NCBI RefSeq assembly: GCF_004011695.2
Contig: NC_082418.1
Span: 806,001-870,000, forward strand
Direction of reading: 5' to 3'
DNA from: Ascochyta rabiei
Taxonomy: Eukaryota; Ascomycota; Dothideomycetes; Pleosporales; Didymellaceae
DNA: 64,000 bases
In this document: one piece after another, positions 1 through 10,848 of the stretch
How the letters are laid out: each line of letters begins with the position of its first letter
Position numbering within the stretch: the stretch's first letter is position 1
Notes under the pieces: generated by a model
Seen by the model: only the letters and a program-made list of their open reading frames with translations
What the model was told of the DNA's origin: nothing
Database searches by the model: none
Position numbers and translations under genes: made by a program

Positions 1-2
1 CT

Positions 3-77
3 TCGGCACCGTCACCAGGTCCTTACCAGATGTCGAATGGGATCGCTCCCCAGCCGACGGGTTACCGGGGCTTTTAG
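3..77 (+). CDS. Possible C-terminal end of an upstream gene (partial)
   Basis: Frame 3 is open from the left edge to a TAG at 75-77. It reads as a short Pro/Gly/Ser-rich tail ending in PTGYRGF, which looks like the disordered C-terminus of a fungal protein. The other two forward frames give less protein-like tails. The visible part is too short to assign a family, and the reading rests only on composition and an open frame running off the edge. Confidence 0.3.
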   Translation, partial: SAPSPGPYQMSNGIAPQPTGYRGF

Positions 78-330
78 GATGACGGACAGTGATGATGATG
101 TTACCGGTCTTGCATGAAGGAATGATGAGTGATTGCTTTCGATCTACATATTGATCTTTTGGTGGGGCTTGCAAAAGCGAGTGCATTCCTGTACTCTTAA
201 AGGCGTTTCGCTGGAGGTTTCCTGGTCTGCATTTCTATGCACTAGGCATTTTCAGGCTCATGTATAATTATTGCAAATTGATGCTCTACAACTGATTGCT
301 CGGTGGCTTGCTCGGACGCTTGAAATCGCC

Positions 331-631
331 GTGCAGGGAAGGTTGATCATGGCAGTCGCCATTTTCGTGTGAACAATGTGAAGAAGTCTGTAGTCACTTT
401 CTCGAGCTCAGTAATGTTTGCGCTGAAGACTTCCTAAGAATCCAAGAATGCGCACGCTCTGTGTGTGGTATCGTGGTGCAGAGAAAACTGATCGTGACAG
501 TCACAACTTTCATGTGAATCACGTATTACAGAACCTGTAGTCCTCTAGAGCTCTGTAAATCTCCTCAACTGAGCAGAGTCCTACGCGAAAGGCGTCTCGA
601 AAACCCGAGAGTGCGGACGCTCGATGTGTGG
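331..631. repeat. Diverged tandem duplication of about 145-155 bp
   Basis: Copy A (about 331-469) and copy B (about 476-631) align by eye. Both begin GTGCAG, contain TGATC..GGCAGTC / TGATC..GACAGTC, then a TTTCRTGTGAA core, CTGTAGTC, an AGCTC block, and end with a GTGCGSACGCTC-like / TGTGTGG block. Copies differ by many substitutions and small indels, so the duplication is old. No coding frame is shared. Confidence 0.6.
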
Positions 632-1986
632 CGTGCTGATGAACCGTTTGAGTCTCTCGTCCAGCTTCGTGGTCCACCCGGCCAAAGTTCGTGCGCTTGC
701 GCTTCGAGCCAGCGACAATCTCGAAGAGCCTCTCAGGGATGATGTGTGGTCGGCTATTCTGGCTCCTCTACGGAGGCCAGGCAACTTCGAGCCCTCTGAA
801 CGCCTCAGGGTCATGGGCCAACGGAGGGACTACAAGAGACAGAAGGAGCCATGGACTCGCACTGAGTGAATTGCCTTTGTGCTCAAATGGTTGCCAGCTG
901 AGCTGACTGTCCGGGTATCCAGACCATAACGCTGGCGTTGAGAGGTCGACGAAAGCAGAGAGTCTGATATTGGAATAAAGCAGTGCGACGTAAGATTGAT
1001 CGGTATTCAGTAGAAAAAACACGCTAGTACCAATCAGGTGGTGCTGATCGGTGGAAACCTGCTCCCAACACCTGAGACATGTAGTCGAGGTTGAAGAAAT
1101 GTTTGCTCTTCAAGCTGAGTGGGAGGAGACAAGCTTGAGGTGGAGACACATAGGGTGGGTTGAAAGATTGAACGCTGCGATGCGCCAAGGAGCTCGAGAC
1201 GCAGGGCGGATCCGCGTTTGTCTGACGAAGCCCCAGCCATCCAATGTTGTCAGGGAAGCTCGGACGCAGCCGCTCTCCCAGCTGTACTCCAACAACTACC
1301 TAGGCCTGGAGGTCTCTGGCAATATTCCAGCAAAGAGCTCACCTAGGTGCAAAGAGCTGTATTCCCTAGAATATCTCTATACGTACCATACGTGCGCAAA
1401 GGTATCCTGAATGCCTCCCGTTGTACTGGGTAGAGAGAAGGCTTGTTCTGCAATGTGAGAAAGAGGCACTACTGCTGCATGATCTCCGCCAAGTCGTCTC
1501 CTACTACGATTCATGTAGAACACTTCCAGATGCAGACATGCAGTGCGCGGAATGACTCATGGTGAAAGCCATCACCACAGGGCCGACACAGCGGCTGGAG
1601 AAGCCCCTCGCGCCATGCACACGGGTCGCGAGAGGGGACCTGAGAAACTAGGCATTGCCCAGAGGTTTCGAGCCGGTCTTGGTCAGGTCGGCGAAACTGA
1701 TTGTGCAGCACTCGGCACCAACACGGTCGAGGAGGAGGGTCGGGCAGGCAGCCGAGCCCCCGAGTTGTTCGCGATGCCATGCAGTGAGGGAGGTGCCGGA
1801 AAAGGGTAGCAGAACGAGGACATATCTCGGGCCATCAGCACATGTCGCGAGCGTGTTACTCGGCCCACACTGCGCTCGACCGAGGCGCGCCGAAGCAAAG
1901 CGGACGTTGGCATGGCATTTCTCCGCAGATATCCCACATTGCCGAGCTGTACCCTACACAAGCTGTGGGACGGAGAATAGCAAACT

Positions 1987-1988
<2 letters not shown>

Positions 1989-2024
<36 letters not shown>
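1989..2024. repeat. (CAGG)9 microsatellite
   Basis: Nine perfect CAGG units in tandem, in non-coding sequence upstream of pyruvate carboxylase. Likely length-polymorphic. Confidence 0.95.
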
Positions 2025-2025
<1 letters not shown>

Positions 2026-2768
2026 TGGCAGTGGGATGCGTAGGCCGCGGTCGAGCTGGACCGAGTGGCGAGCGCCAGTGTGTAGGAAGTGTTTGGATGA
2101 GGCGTGGGCCAGTAGCGTTGAACGGCTTGGCTGCTTGTCAGTTGTCACGACTTCCGCTGGCTGCGTGGGGTGGGCAGAAAGAGGGTTTGATGTCTGTTCG
2201 ACGCCCCCATCCAGGTGAAGTCAGGGTGGATCTAGGGCCGTGGCATGGCGGCCGGCAATATCTTTTACATGCATGTGAGCATGGGGGGGAAGGGGGGGCT
2301 CGCGCGGGGACTTGTCGACAAGCTCGAGCTCTGGTGAGGGGCGTAGCGTCGACAGCTTCACGGCGGGCCAGAAGAACAAAGGCTGTTGAACTGTTGAGGA
2401 CGTCGAGGGCATGCGAGCTGAACGGATGCCATCATAGCCTCGTCTTGTATCCAGATAAGCATTTCACGTCTACGGAGAGGCCTCGCGTAGTGTACCATGT
2501 CATGTACAGCTTGACCAGGCCCGAGTCTGTCTTCCCATGCACCATGCACAGCACCAGCGAGCTCTAGCCAATTCGTGGCCAGCGGCCAGTCTGCTGCGCA
2601 GAAAAGCAACAGAGCTGGCGGCGGGCCACGACGACATCAGGTGCGGGTCCTCAAGTCTGTGTTTCGATCTGGTCTTGGCCCTCCAGCTTCCCTAGGTAGC
2701 TGTTTTGGGATAAGGTTGCGCTGCTCCCAGTGACTCGTAGCTTGTAGCAAGGCCCTGTCCGATACCGC

Positions 2769-2862
2769 CTATATAGTTGCCCTCGCCCGGCTATCTTGAT
2801 CCAACAATCTCTCCTCTCCCACCTCCCATTCCCACCCCTCCCCCTCCCTACCCTACCCTAAT
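2769..2862 (+). promoter_or_regulatory. Core promoter of pyruvate carboxylase
   Basis: A TATA-like CTATATAG lies at 2769-2776, about 108 bp upstream of the ATG at 2884. It is followed by a strongly pyrimidine-rich leader (about 2810-2862), as is common just upstream of start sites of highly expressed fungal genes. Assignment is by position and composition only. Confidence 0.45.
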
Positions 2863-2883
2863 CGTTCACTGCAGTCATCCAGC

Positions 2884-5800
2884 ATGACGACGCTTGCAGT
2901 TGACAAGAACGCCTCGAGCGCCATCGACGAGAATGACTTCGACGAGGGCCATGGCGAGCACCACCCTCACAGAAACTCGGTCCACCACAAGCTGCGAGCA
3001 AGCAGCTCCATCATGCAGCTGAAGAAGATCCTGGGTACGTGCCCGCGAGACGCAATGGCTTCTCTCCAAGCCCCCAGACCCCTCTAACAGCTCGCCCAGT
3101 CGCCAACCGAGGAGAGATCCCCGTCAGAATCTTCCGCACCGCCCACGAGCTGTCGCTGCACACCGTCGCAGTCTACAGTCATGAGGACCGCCTCAGCATG
3201 CACAGGCAAAAGGCCGATGAGGCCTACGAGATTGGGCAGCGCGGCCAGTTTACCCCCGTGGGTGCTTACCTCGCCGGCGACGAGATCATCAAGATTGCCG
3301 TCGAGCACAATGTCAACATGATCCACCCCGGCTACGGCTTCTTGTCAGAGAATGCCGGCTTTGCTCGTGCCGTTGAGAAGGCTGGTTTGATTGTGAGTTC
3401 TGCCCTCGGTATCCGCTTTGTTTACCCTATGACGAAATCGGTGGAGGGGTCGCCGTTGCCAATCGCACCTGTTGAGCGTATCTGTGCTCGAGCCTGCAGC
3501 GGGGCCGCCGGCGCTCCACCGAGCCAGTCCTGTTGTGCTATCTTTGCAGCGCGGCGCGTCAGCGACCCAGCAAATACGGGATCCATTTTGCTTACCATTT
3601 TGCATTGGCAAGCGGGCAGAACCCAGGCTTACCATCTATCCTAGTTCGTTGGACCCTCGCCCGACACCATTGACGCACTCGGCGACAAAGTCTCTGCGAG
3701 ACGCTTGGCCATCAAGTGCAATGTCCCCGTTGTGCCCGGCACACCGGATCCCGTCGAGAGGTTCGAGGATGTCAAGAAGTTCACCGATGAGTTCGGCTTC
3801 CCCATCATCATCAAGGCCGCTTTCGGCGGTGGTGGCCGTGGTATGCGTGTAGTGCGCAAGCAGGAAGAGCTCGAGGACGCGTTCAAGCGAGCAACATCAG
3901 AAGCAAAGTCGGCCTTCGGCAACGGCACCGTCTTCGTCGAGCGCTTCCTCGACAAGCCCAAGCACATTGAGGTCCAGCTGCTCGGTGACAACCTCGGCAA
4001 CGTCGTCCACTTGTACGAGCGTGACTGCTCCGTCCAGCGCCGTCACCAGAAGGTCGTTGAAATTGCGCCTGCCAAGGATCTGCCCGTCGAGACCCGTGAT
4101 GCTATCCTGGCCGATGCCGTCAGGCTCGCACAGTCAGTCAAGTACCGGAACGCTGGTACCGCTGAGTTCCTGGTCGACCAGCAGAACAGGTACAAACCCT
4201 TTCAAAAACTATGGCCACTACGCATGCTAACCATCGGTTTCTAGGTACTACTTCATCGGTACGACACGATCCAGCTTCATCTGTGTCAAGTGCACTCGCT
4301 AACAACCCATTCTAGAAATCAACCCCCGTATCCAGGTCGAGCACACCATCACCGAGGAGATCACGGGTATCGATATCGTTGCAGCTCAGATCCAGATTGC
4401 CGCCGGTGCATCCCTCGAGCAGCTTGGTCTGACACAGGACCACATCTCCACACGCGGTTTTGCCTTCCAATGCCGTATCACCACAGAAGACCCCTCCCAG
4501 TCGTTTGCTCCCGACACTGGCAAGATCGAAGTCTACCGTTCCGCTGGCGGCAACGGTGTCCGTCTCGATGTAAGTTCAGCAATTGATGGCTACAATGCAC
4601 AAGCGACTCACCAATTGTAGGGAGGTAACGGTTTCGCGGGTGCTATCATCACTCCTCACTACGACTCCATGTTGGTCAAGTGCACATGCCGTGGCTCCAC
4701 ATATGAGATCGCCCGCCGAAAGATGCTTCGTGCGCTTGTTGAGTTCCGCATCCGTGGTGTCAAGACCAACATTCCCTTCTTGATCAAGCTCCTCACAAAC
4801 CCCACCTTCGTCGAAGGCCAGTGCTGGACAACCTTCATCGACGACACACCTGCGCTCTTCAACCTTATCGGCTCCCAAAACCGTGCCCAGAAGCTGCTTG
4901 CATACCTTGGTGACCTTGCTGTTAACGGCAGTCAAATCAAGGGCCAAATTGGCGAGCCCAGGTTCAAGGGCGAGATCCCCATCCCTATCCTTACTGACAA
5001 CAGCGGTAACAAGATCGACACCTCTCAGCCGTGCACCGAGGGCTGGAGGAACATCCTGCTCAAGGAGGGCCCTGAGGGCTTTGCAAAGGCCGTTCGTGCC
5101 AACAAGGGCTGCCTCATCATGGACACGACATGGCGTGACGCCCATCAGTCGCTCCTCGCTACCCGTGTGCGAACCGTCGACTTGCTCAACATTGCCAAGG
5201 AGACCAGCCACGCTTACTCCAACGCCTGGGCTCTGGAGTGCTGGGGTGGTGCTACTTTCGATGTTGCCATGCGCTTCCTCTACGAGGATCCCTGGGAGCG
5301 TCTGAGGAGGATGCGCAAGCTCGTACCCAACATTCCCTTCCAGATGCTTCTCCGTGGAGCCAACGGTGTTGCGTACTCTTCCCTCCCCGACAACGCCATT
5401 TTCCACTTCTGTGAACAGGCCAAGAAGAACGGTGTCGATATTTTCCGTGTTTTCGACGCTCTGAACGACGTTGAGCAACTCGAGGTCGGCATCAAGGCTG
5501 TCCTCAAGGCCGGTGGTGTTGCTGAGGGCACTGTATGCTACTCGTAAGTTTTTCAGGATCCAATCTTCTCAACAAAGCTAACTGTAGCCAGCGGCGACAT
5601 GCTCAACCCCAAGAAGAAGTACAACCTTGAGTACTACCTCGACGTTGTTGACAAGATTGTCAAGATGGGGGCACACGTACTTGGCGTAAAAGACATGGCT
5701 GGTGTGCTGAAGCCTCGTGCTGCCCGTCTTCTCATTGGTGCCATCCGCAAGAAGTACCCCGACCTCCCCATCCACGTTCACACCCACGACTCCGCCGGTA

Positions 5801-7059
5801 CCGGTGTTGCATCTATGGTTGCTTGCGCTGAGGCCGGCGCTGATGCCGTCGATGCTGCCATTGACAGCATGTCTGGTATGACTTCGCAGCCCAGCATTGG
5901 TGCTATCCTCGCATCGCTCGAGGGCAGCGACTTCGATGCAGGTCTCGATGCACATGCCATCCGCAGCCTGGACGCATACTGGGCTCAGCTCCGTCTCGTC
6001 TACTCGCCCTTCGAGGCTGGTCTGACCGGTCCCGACCCCGAGGTCTACGAGCACGAGATTCCTGGTGGTCAGCTCACCAACCTCATCTTCCAGGCCTCGC
6101 AGCAGGGTCTCGGTGAGCAGTGGGCACAGACCAAGAAGGCGTACGAGCAGGCCAACGACTTGCTTGGTGACATCGTCAAGGTCACGCCTACCTCCAAGGT
6201 GGTTGGTGACTTGGCTCAGTTCATGGTCTCCAACAAGCTCTCCTACGACGACGTGCTGAGCAAGGCCGAGCAGCTCGATTTCCCATCCTCCGTCCTGGAG
6301 TTCTTCGAGGGCCTTATGGGCCAGCCGTACGGCGGCTTCCCCGAGCCTCTCCGCTCGCAAGCTCTCCGTGAGCGCAGGAAGATGGACAAGCGCCCTGGTC
6401 TGTACCTCGACCCCGTGGACATTGCCAAGGTCAAGGCAGACCTCAAGAGCAAGTGGGGCGATGCCACCGAGTGCGATGTCGCCTCGTCCATCATGTACCC
6501 CAAGGTCTTTGAGGATTACAAGAAGTGGACCGCAAAGTACGGCGATCTGTCCGTTCTGCCCACACGCTACTTCTTGTCGCGTCCCGAGATTGGCGAGGAG
6601 TTCCACGTCGAGCTCGAGAAGGGTAAGGTACTTATCCTGAAGTTGCTTGCTGTCGGCCCTCTGTCCGAGCAGACTGGTCTGCGTGAAGTCTTTTACGAGA
6701 TGAACGGAGAGACGCGTACCGTGACGGTCGAGGACCAGCACGCGGCCATTGAGAACGTCTCGAGGCCCAAGGCGGATCCCACAGACAGCAGCCAGGTCGG
6801 CGCACCCATGTCTGGTGTGCTGGTCGAGGTGCGCGTGCACGACGGCAGCGAGGTTAAGAAGGGCGACCCCGTCGCCATTCTCAGCGCCATGAAGATGGTA
6901 TGTATTCAGCAAAGCAACTAGGTGATTTGCAAACGGTATGCTAATGATTTACAGGAAATGGTCATCTCGGCACCTCACTCTGGAAAGGTGGGCAACCTGT
7001 CGGTGCGCGAGGGTGACTCTGTCGACTCTGGCGACCTCGTCTGCAAGCTCGTCAAGTAG
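2884..7059 (+). CDS. pyc: Pyruvate carboxylase (cytosolic, biotin-dependent)
   Basis: Carboxylates pyruvate to oxaloacetate using ATP and bicarbonate, feeding the TCA cycle and gluconeogenesis. My model has eight exons: 2884-3034, 3100-3392, 3645-4189, 4245-4258, 4316-4569, 4621-5543, 5592-6897 and 6955-7059, giving 1196 aa, a normal length for the family. The biotin carboxylase domain starts at [16 protein letters not shown]. It contains the Gly-rich ATP-grasp loop FGGGGRGMR and the YYFIEINPR motif. The carboxyltransferase domain has the metal-site segment [10 protein letters not shown] and VCYSGDMLNP. The C-terminal biotinyl domain carries AMKMEMVI, where the second Lys is biotinylated; intron 7 falls inside this motif. 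No mitochondrial targeting sequence is evident, as in other fungal cytosolic enzymes. Oddities are a 14-nt exon (4245-4258) and a 252-nt second intron. The identification is very firm; exon edges rest on GT-AG signals and family sequence. Confidence 0.97.
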
Positions 7060-7834
7060 AGTGACGGGCAAGTACAAAGAGCGTGTCTGATGGATGGAAG
7101 TATGGATGGGTGGATGGTGGACGGATGGATGGAAGGGTGTCCGCTATACCTGCAAGGACAGGACAGGACACCTGTAACGATTTTCCTTTTCCCTTGCGCA
7201 ACGAACGAGTACGAACGAGTATGGTATATGGTTTATTGAATCAAGGAAGTTTATTACCAAGACTATATTCTTGCTCCAAATTCCCTATAGTGAGGGCTTC
7301 ACAAATGCGCACGAGCGAGAAACTACTCTCAGACAGTTACGTCCAATCTTGACGTGGTATTGAGTCGTATCGTATCGTGCTGTCTTGTCTTCTTCCCTCT
7401 TCCAGTCCGTGGCCCAGTCCTGCATTCGGTGCATCTCGATAGGCCTCGGGGGAGTGCTACACCGAGATGGCTCGTGTACCCCAGAGCCACTCCAGACCCC
7501 AGACGAGCAAGACGGGTATTCCAGATTCAAGACCCGCATTACCGCTGCTCCCGAAAACGGCCCTGATTGTGCCTATTTGGCGAGGAGGGAGGGGGGGGTG
7601 GGGGGCGGACCCGCTGCCCGTTCCCGTAGACTCGGGTGTTTTCGGATCCCGGCATGGCAACTGCATGGGGCACACGACGGGAAGCTTAATCTGACTTCTC
7701 CGCGCGAAAAGAGCTTGTGGGCGACAGTGGTGTCCGTTTCGCTACGGTTCCGTAGTCAAGCTTTCTTCCGTGTTGTGGTTCAAGCCCGAGAAGGAGATTC
7801 CCAATTTTGATCCATGTGGTAGTTCAGTTCAAGC
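7060..7834. other. Intergenic space between convergent genes
   Basis: This is the 3' region shared by pyruvate carboxylase and the CDK7-like kinase, which converge here. A GGAT/GGAC-type simple repeat lies at about 7089-7134, just after the carboxylase stop. No gene is seen. Confidence 0.6.
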
Positions 7835-9067
7835 TCACATGCCGCCAAAGTCAAGCTTTCGCGCGACTTTATCGCCTCGGCTGGCGCCTGCTGGGGTCTC
7901 GCCTCCCTTGCGCTTCAGGTCTTCGCCCTCCTTCTTCATGCCCCCGCCCTCGTTGGGCAGGTTCTCCTTCTTGGTAGGGCGCGGTGCAGACGTCCAGTAG
8001 CGGTGCTTCAGGGCTTGTTCGGCGGTCAAGCGTTTCTGCGGATCCATGGCCAGCATGCCACGCACCATGTCGATGCCGTCGTCGCCCAGCAGGGGCAGGC
8101 GGCCTCGCCACCAGCTCAGCGGCTGAGGGAGCTTGACGGCAGCGCGGTTCGGCGGCGGTTGGTAGTAGCGGAGCGAGGAGACGCCAGGCCAGCTCTCCTC
8201 GGTCGGGGTGCCGAAGAGGTCGACAATGACAGACAGCTGCTGGAGGTCAGTCTCGCTGGGCAGGAAGAACTGGCGCAGCGCGAGCTCGGCAATGACGCAG
8301 CCAACACTCCACATGTCGACGTTGCCGGCGTAGTGGTGGCAGCCGTACAGCAGCTCGGGGGGCCTGTAGAAGCGGGTGATGACGTTGGAGGTCATGTTCT
8401 TGCCGGGGTCAGCGAAGGAGCGGGCGAGACCGAAATCGGCCAGCTTGACGGTGTTGTCGGCGGCGATGAGCAGGTTGTTCCCCTTGATGTCGCGGTGCAG
8501 GATGTGGTTGGCGTGGCAGAACCAGATGGCCTGGCAGAGCATGTTGCTCCAGGCTTTGATGTCGGCCGAGGTGTAGGTGATGGTCTTGTTCTTCCACAGG
8601 CCCTCGAGGTCGCCGAGGGGCAGGTGCTCGAGGACGAGCGACAGGTTCTGGTCCTTTGTGCTGAAGACGGCGTGCAGCTTGATGATGTTGGGGTGGGCGA
8701 GCTCGGAGAGGTACTTGATCTCGCGGATGGCGTCCATGGCGATGCCGTCTTTGAAGTCGGCGTTGAGCTTGATCTTCTTGATGGCGACCAGCTTGGAGGG
8801 GTGGTGGCGGTAGTGGCCGGCGTAGACTATGGCGTAGGTCCCCTCGCCCAGACGCGCGCCCGAGACGAACTGCGAGCGCACGGCGTCGTTCATCTGCTCG
8901 GCCATGTCGGTGTCGCCGCCGGCGGGGGGGTTGGCGACGCGCGAGAGGCCCGAGAGGGTTTTGGCGCGTGAGAGGCCCGAGAGGGCTTTGGCGCGCTCGG
9001 GCATGGCGAGGCGCGCACCGGGCGGATTGGGCCGCGGGCTCAGGGCGGCGGGTGAGGAGACGCCCAT
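7835..9067 (-). CDS. KIN28: CDK7/Kin28-type cyclin-dependent kinase (TFIIH kinase)
   Basis: Serine/threonine kinase of the CDK7 family. Family members phosphorylate the RNA polymerase II C-terminal domain as part of TFIIH and can act as CDK-activating kinases. Intronless, 410 aa. The kinase domain starts near residue 80 with a GEGTYAIVY glycine loop. VAIKKIK holds the ATP-binding Lys, DAIREIKYL is the PSTAIRE-equivalent helix, HRDIKGNNLL the catalytic loop and DFGLARSF the metal-binding motif. The T-loop NMTSNVITRFYR is followed by LFGTPTEESWPG, a strongly CDK7-like signature. I chose the ATG at 9065-9067; a later Met just before the kinase domain is an alternative. The N-terminal extension has two tandem 9-residue repeats (KALSGLSRA / KTLSGLSRV). 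The APE motif reads RPPEL rather than the usual RAPEL. Divergent with the snRNP gene, with about 290 bp between them. Confidence 0.88.
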   Translation of the reverse strand: MGVSSPAALSPRPNPPGARLAMPERAKALSGLSRAKTLSGLSRVANPPAGGDTDMAEQMNDAVRSQFVSGARLGEGTYAIVYAGHYRHHPSKLVAIKKIKLNADFKDGIAMDAIREIKYLSELAHPNIIKLHAVFSTKDQNLSLVLEHLPLGDLEGLWKNKTITYTSADIKAWSNMLCQAIWFCHANHILHRDIKGNNLLIAADNTVKLADFGLARSFADPGKNMTSNVITRFYRPPELLYGCHHYAGNVDMWSVGCVIAELALRQFFLPSETDLQQLSVIVDLFGTPTEESWPGVSSLRYYQPPPNRAAVKLPQPLSWWRGRLPLLGDDGIDMVRGMLAMDPQKRLTAEQALKHRYWTSAPRPTKKENLPNEGGGMKKEGEDLKRKGGETPAGASRGDKVARKLDFGGM

Positions 9068-9356
9068 GATGGGCGGTGGGCGGTGTTGAGCCTTGGGGGC
9101 GAGGCGCAAGTGCAGTCGGTGGGCTGCTCTCGCGTGCAAGGGGATCAAGGAACGGCGCCTCGCCTTTCCGTCTCTTTCGCCAGCGCGGGTCCGAGACGCT
9201 GCTGCTGCTGCCATGGTGGTTGGCCCTGCCTCGCGCGGACAATGCGGCGAGCACGCACGTCCCCGAACTTTTGCCTTGGCGCGATCATGGCAGCCACGGC
9301 CGCGATTTCTGCGGGGAGGATCGCTCACCACCGAGACATCCACACATCCACACAAC

Positions 9357-10026
9357 ATGGCGACACAAGCGCGTGGACCCCCGGGAGCAGTGCCCGCGAA
9401 CAAGGAGGGCGCCCCCAACAGGACGTGAGTCGCCCCCCAAGCGTCTGCGCAGTCGCCGCGACTAACGACGCCAGCCTGTACGTCCGCAACCTCAACGACA
9501 AGCTGCCCAAGCAGGACCTCAAGCGCAACCTCTACATGCTGTTCGCCACCTACGGCGTCATCCTCGACGTGGTCGCCCTCAAGACCATGAAGATGCGCGG
9601 CCAGGCGCACGTCGTCTTCCGCGACATCGACTCGTCCACCCAGGCCATGCGCGCGCTGCAGGGCTTCACCTTCTTTGGCAAGGACATGGTGCGTTCGGCC
9701 TCCTCTGCACATGCGTTACAGCACCACGCCACTGACACGCCACTGACACGCCACAGCAAATCGCATACGCAAAGACAAAATCAGACACAATAGCCAAGCT
9801 CGACGGCTCCTTCAAGATGCCTGAGCCCGATCTCCCCGAGAAAGAGACAGAGGTCGCGTCCGCGCAATCCACTGGCTTCGGTGCCGCCCTGGCAAAGGCC
9901 GTGCCCGTCAACGAGCAGGACAGAGCAAAGGGGCAGAAGAGGAAGGCAGAGGACGAGGAGAAGCAGGACGAGGACGAGGATGAGGACGAGGATGCTGAGA
10001 TGGAGATGGACTCGGACTCGGACTAG
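9357..10026 (+). CDS. U1A/U2B''-type spliceosomal snRNP protein, single RRM
   Basis: RNA-binding protein of the U1A/U2B''/SNF family, which binds a U snRNA stem-loop in the spliceosome. Three exons (9357-9424, 9475-9688, 9757-10026) give 183 aa. The RRM has RNP2 as LYVRNLND, then the family signature VALKTMKMRGQAHVVF (RNP1), and continues across the second intron into QIAYAKTKSD. Metazoan members have two RRMs. Here only the first is present, as in yeast Msl1-type proteins, and the C-terminus is a highly acidic Asp/Glu/Ser tail. Splice phases fit exactly (AC|C and a phase 0 junction after GKDM). U1A and U2B'' cannot be separated by eye; U2B'' is favoured because fungi usually have one such short protein. 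Confidence 0.88.
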
Positions 10027-10848
10027 GGAGAAACACGTGAACAAGAAATCAATTCCACGAAACAGCAGACACGGAGAGGGGAACAGATACCCACGAAAAA
10101 CGCCAGTACAGGGGGACACGCAAGGCCGCCGGCCAGGTAGAAGAAGCCCGCGCCACGGCCTGCCAGAGCGGAGCGACAGGCCACGATTTGTTGGTACCAG
10201 CATGCACCGGCCGGCCGGCCGAGACGGGTGCTGACACTTCACGCAAGGGTATCCAACGACGCCAGCACGCCGCCCTCGAAGATTACTACTACTATTACTA
10301 CTCGAGGCGTAGCCATGATAGCATGCAATCCATCATACCATCTACGCAGCCTCCGACATTGAATCCATGATTTCACCACCCTCTGTCCATCACTAGTTTC
10401 TCTGTGCACCATCTGTTTCTCTCTACAGTCACAGTCACAGTCACAGTCAAGATAACACAGACCACACCTCTCACATCGCACTGAGCCCCAGACCCTCTGT
10501 CAGACTAGCCAATGCAATCATACAAACATGTAACTGTATAGAAATATAGTCTTATAGAAATGTTCTTCTATAGAAATACAGCCCTAGAGAGGTGTTATCT
10601 TGTACGGCTATTATCTAATAGAAGTATAGTTTAATAGAAGTATGATTTAATAGAAGTACAATCTTATAGAACTATGATCTTATGGATGTATAATCTAATA
10701 GAGGTATAATCTAATAGAGGTATAATCTAATAGAGGTATAATCTAATAGAGGTATAATCTAATAGAGGTATAATATTATAAAAGTATAATCTTAAAAAAA
10801 TAAATTCTATAGAATTGCAACTGTATAGGCTACATGTCGTCTCCTGCC
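10027..10848. other. Repeat-rich intergenic space between convergent genes
   Basis: Lies between the stop of the snRNP gene and the stop of the rhamnogalacturonan lyase. It contains a (ACAGTC)4 tract at 10425-10448 and a long AT-rich 16-bp-period minisatellite (listed separately). No gene is seen. Transcription terminators for both genes must lie here. Confidence 0.6.
10535..10818. repeat. AT-rich minisatellite, 16-bp period
   Basis: The core unit is TATAATCTAATAGAGG, with near-perfect copies from about 10688 to 10772. More degenerate copies (TATAGAAATATAGTCT-like, TAATAGAAGTATAGTT-like) extend back to about 10535 and forward to about 10818. The whole tract spans roughly 17-18 periods and sits between two converging genes. 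Confidence 0.9.

Larger units (their letters stand above)
78..2768. other. Gene-poor stretch upstream of pyruvate carboxylase
   Basis: I find no convincing gene in this 2.7 kb. Short open frames occur on both strands but lack recognisable motifs or consistent splice-linked exons. The stretch holds a diverged tandem duplication (331-631) and a CAGG microsatellite (1989-2024). Part of it is presumably the long promoter and 5' leader region of the carboxylase gene. Confidence 0.5.

Noticed and set aside
513..516. DEGH instead of DEAH in the SNF2 ATPase (residue numbers in the HLTF-like protein at 13202-16228)
   Set aside because: DEGH is, to my knowledge, usual in Rad5/Rad16-group SNF2 proteins, so it is not an anomaly.
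2846..2861. CCCTACCCTACCCTAA resembling a fungal telomere repeat
   Set aside because: The units are CCCTA rather than CCCTAA, it is only about three copies, and it lies in a pyrimidine-rich promoter leader.
5578..6912. Long open frame (444 codons) antisense to pyruvate carboxylase
   Set aside because: It mirrors a highly biased coding frame (NNC codons) and has no motif; the plus strand is unmistakably the carboxylase.
8003..8971. 322-codon open frame antisense to the CDK7-like kinase
   Set aside because: Gly/Val/Glu-rich composition typical of a reverse shadow of a GC-rich kinase gene.
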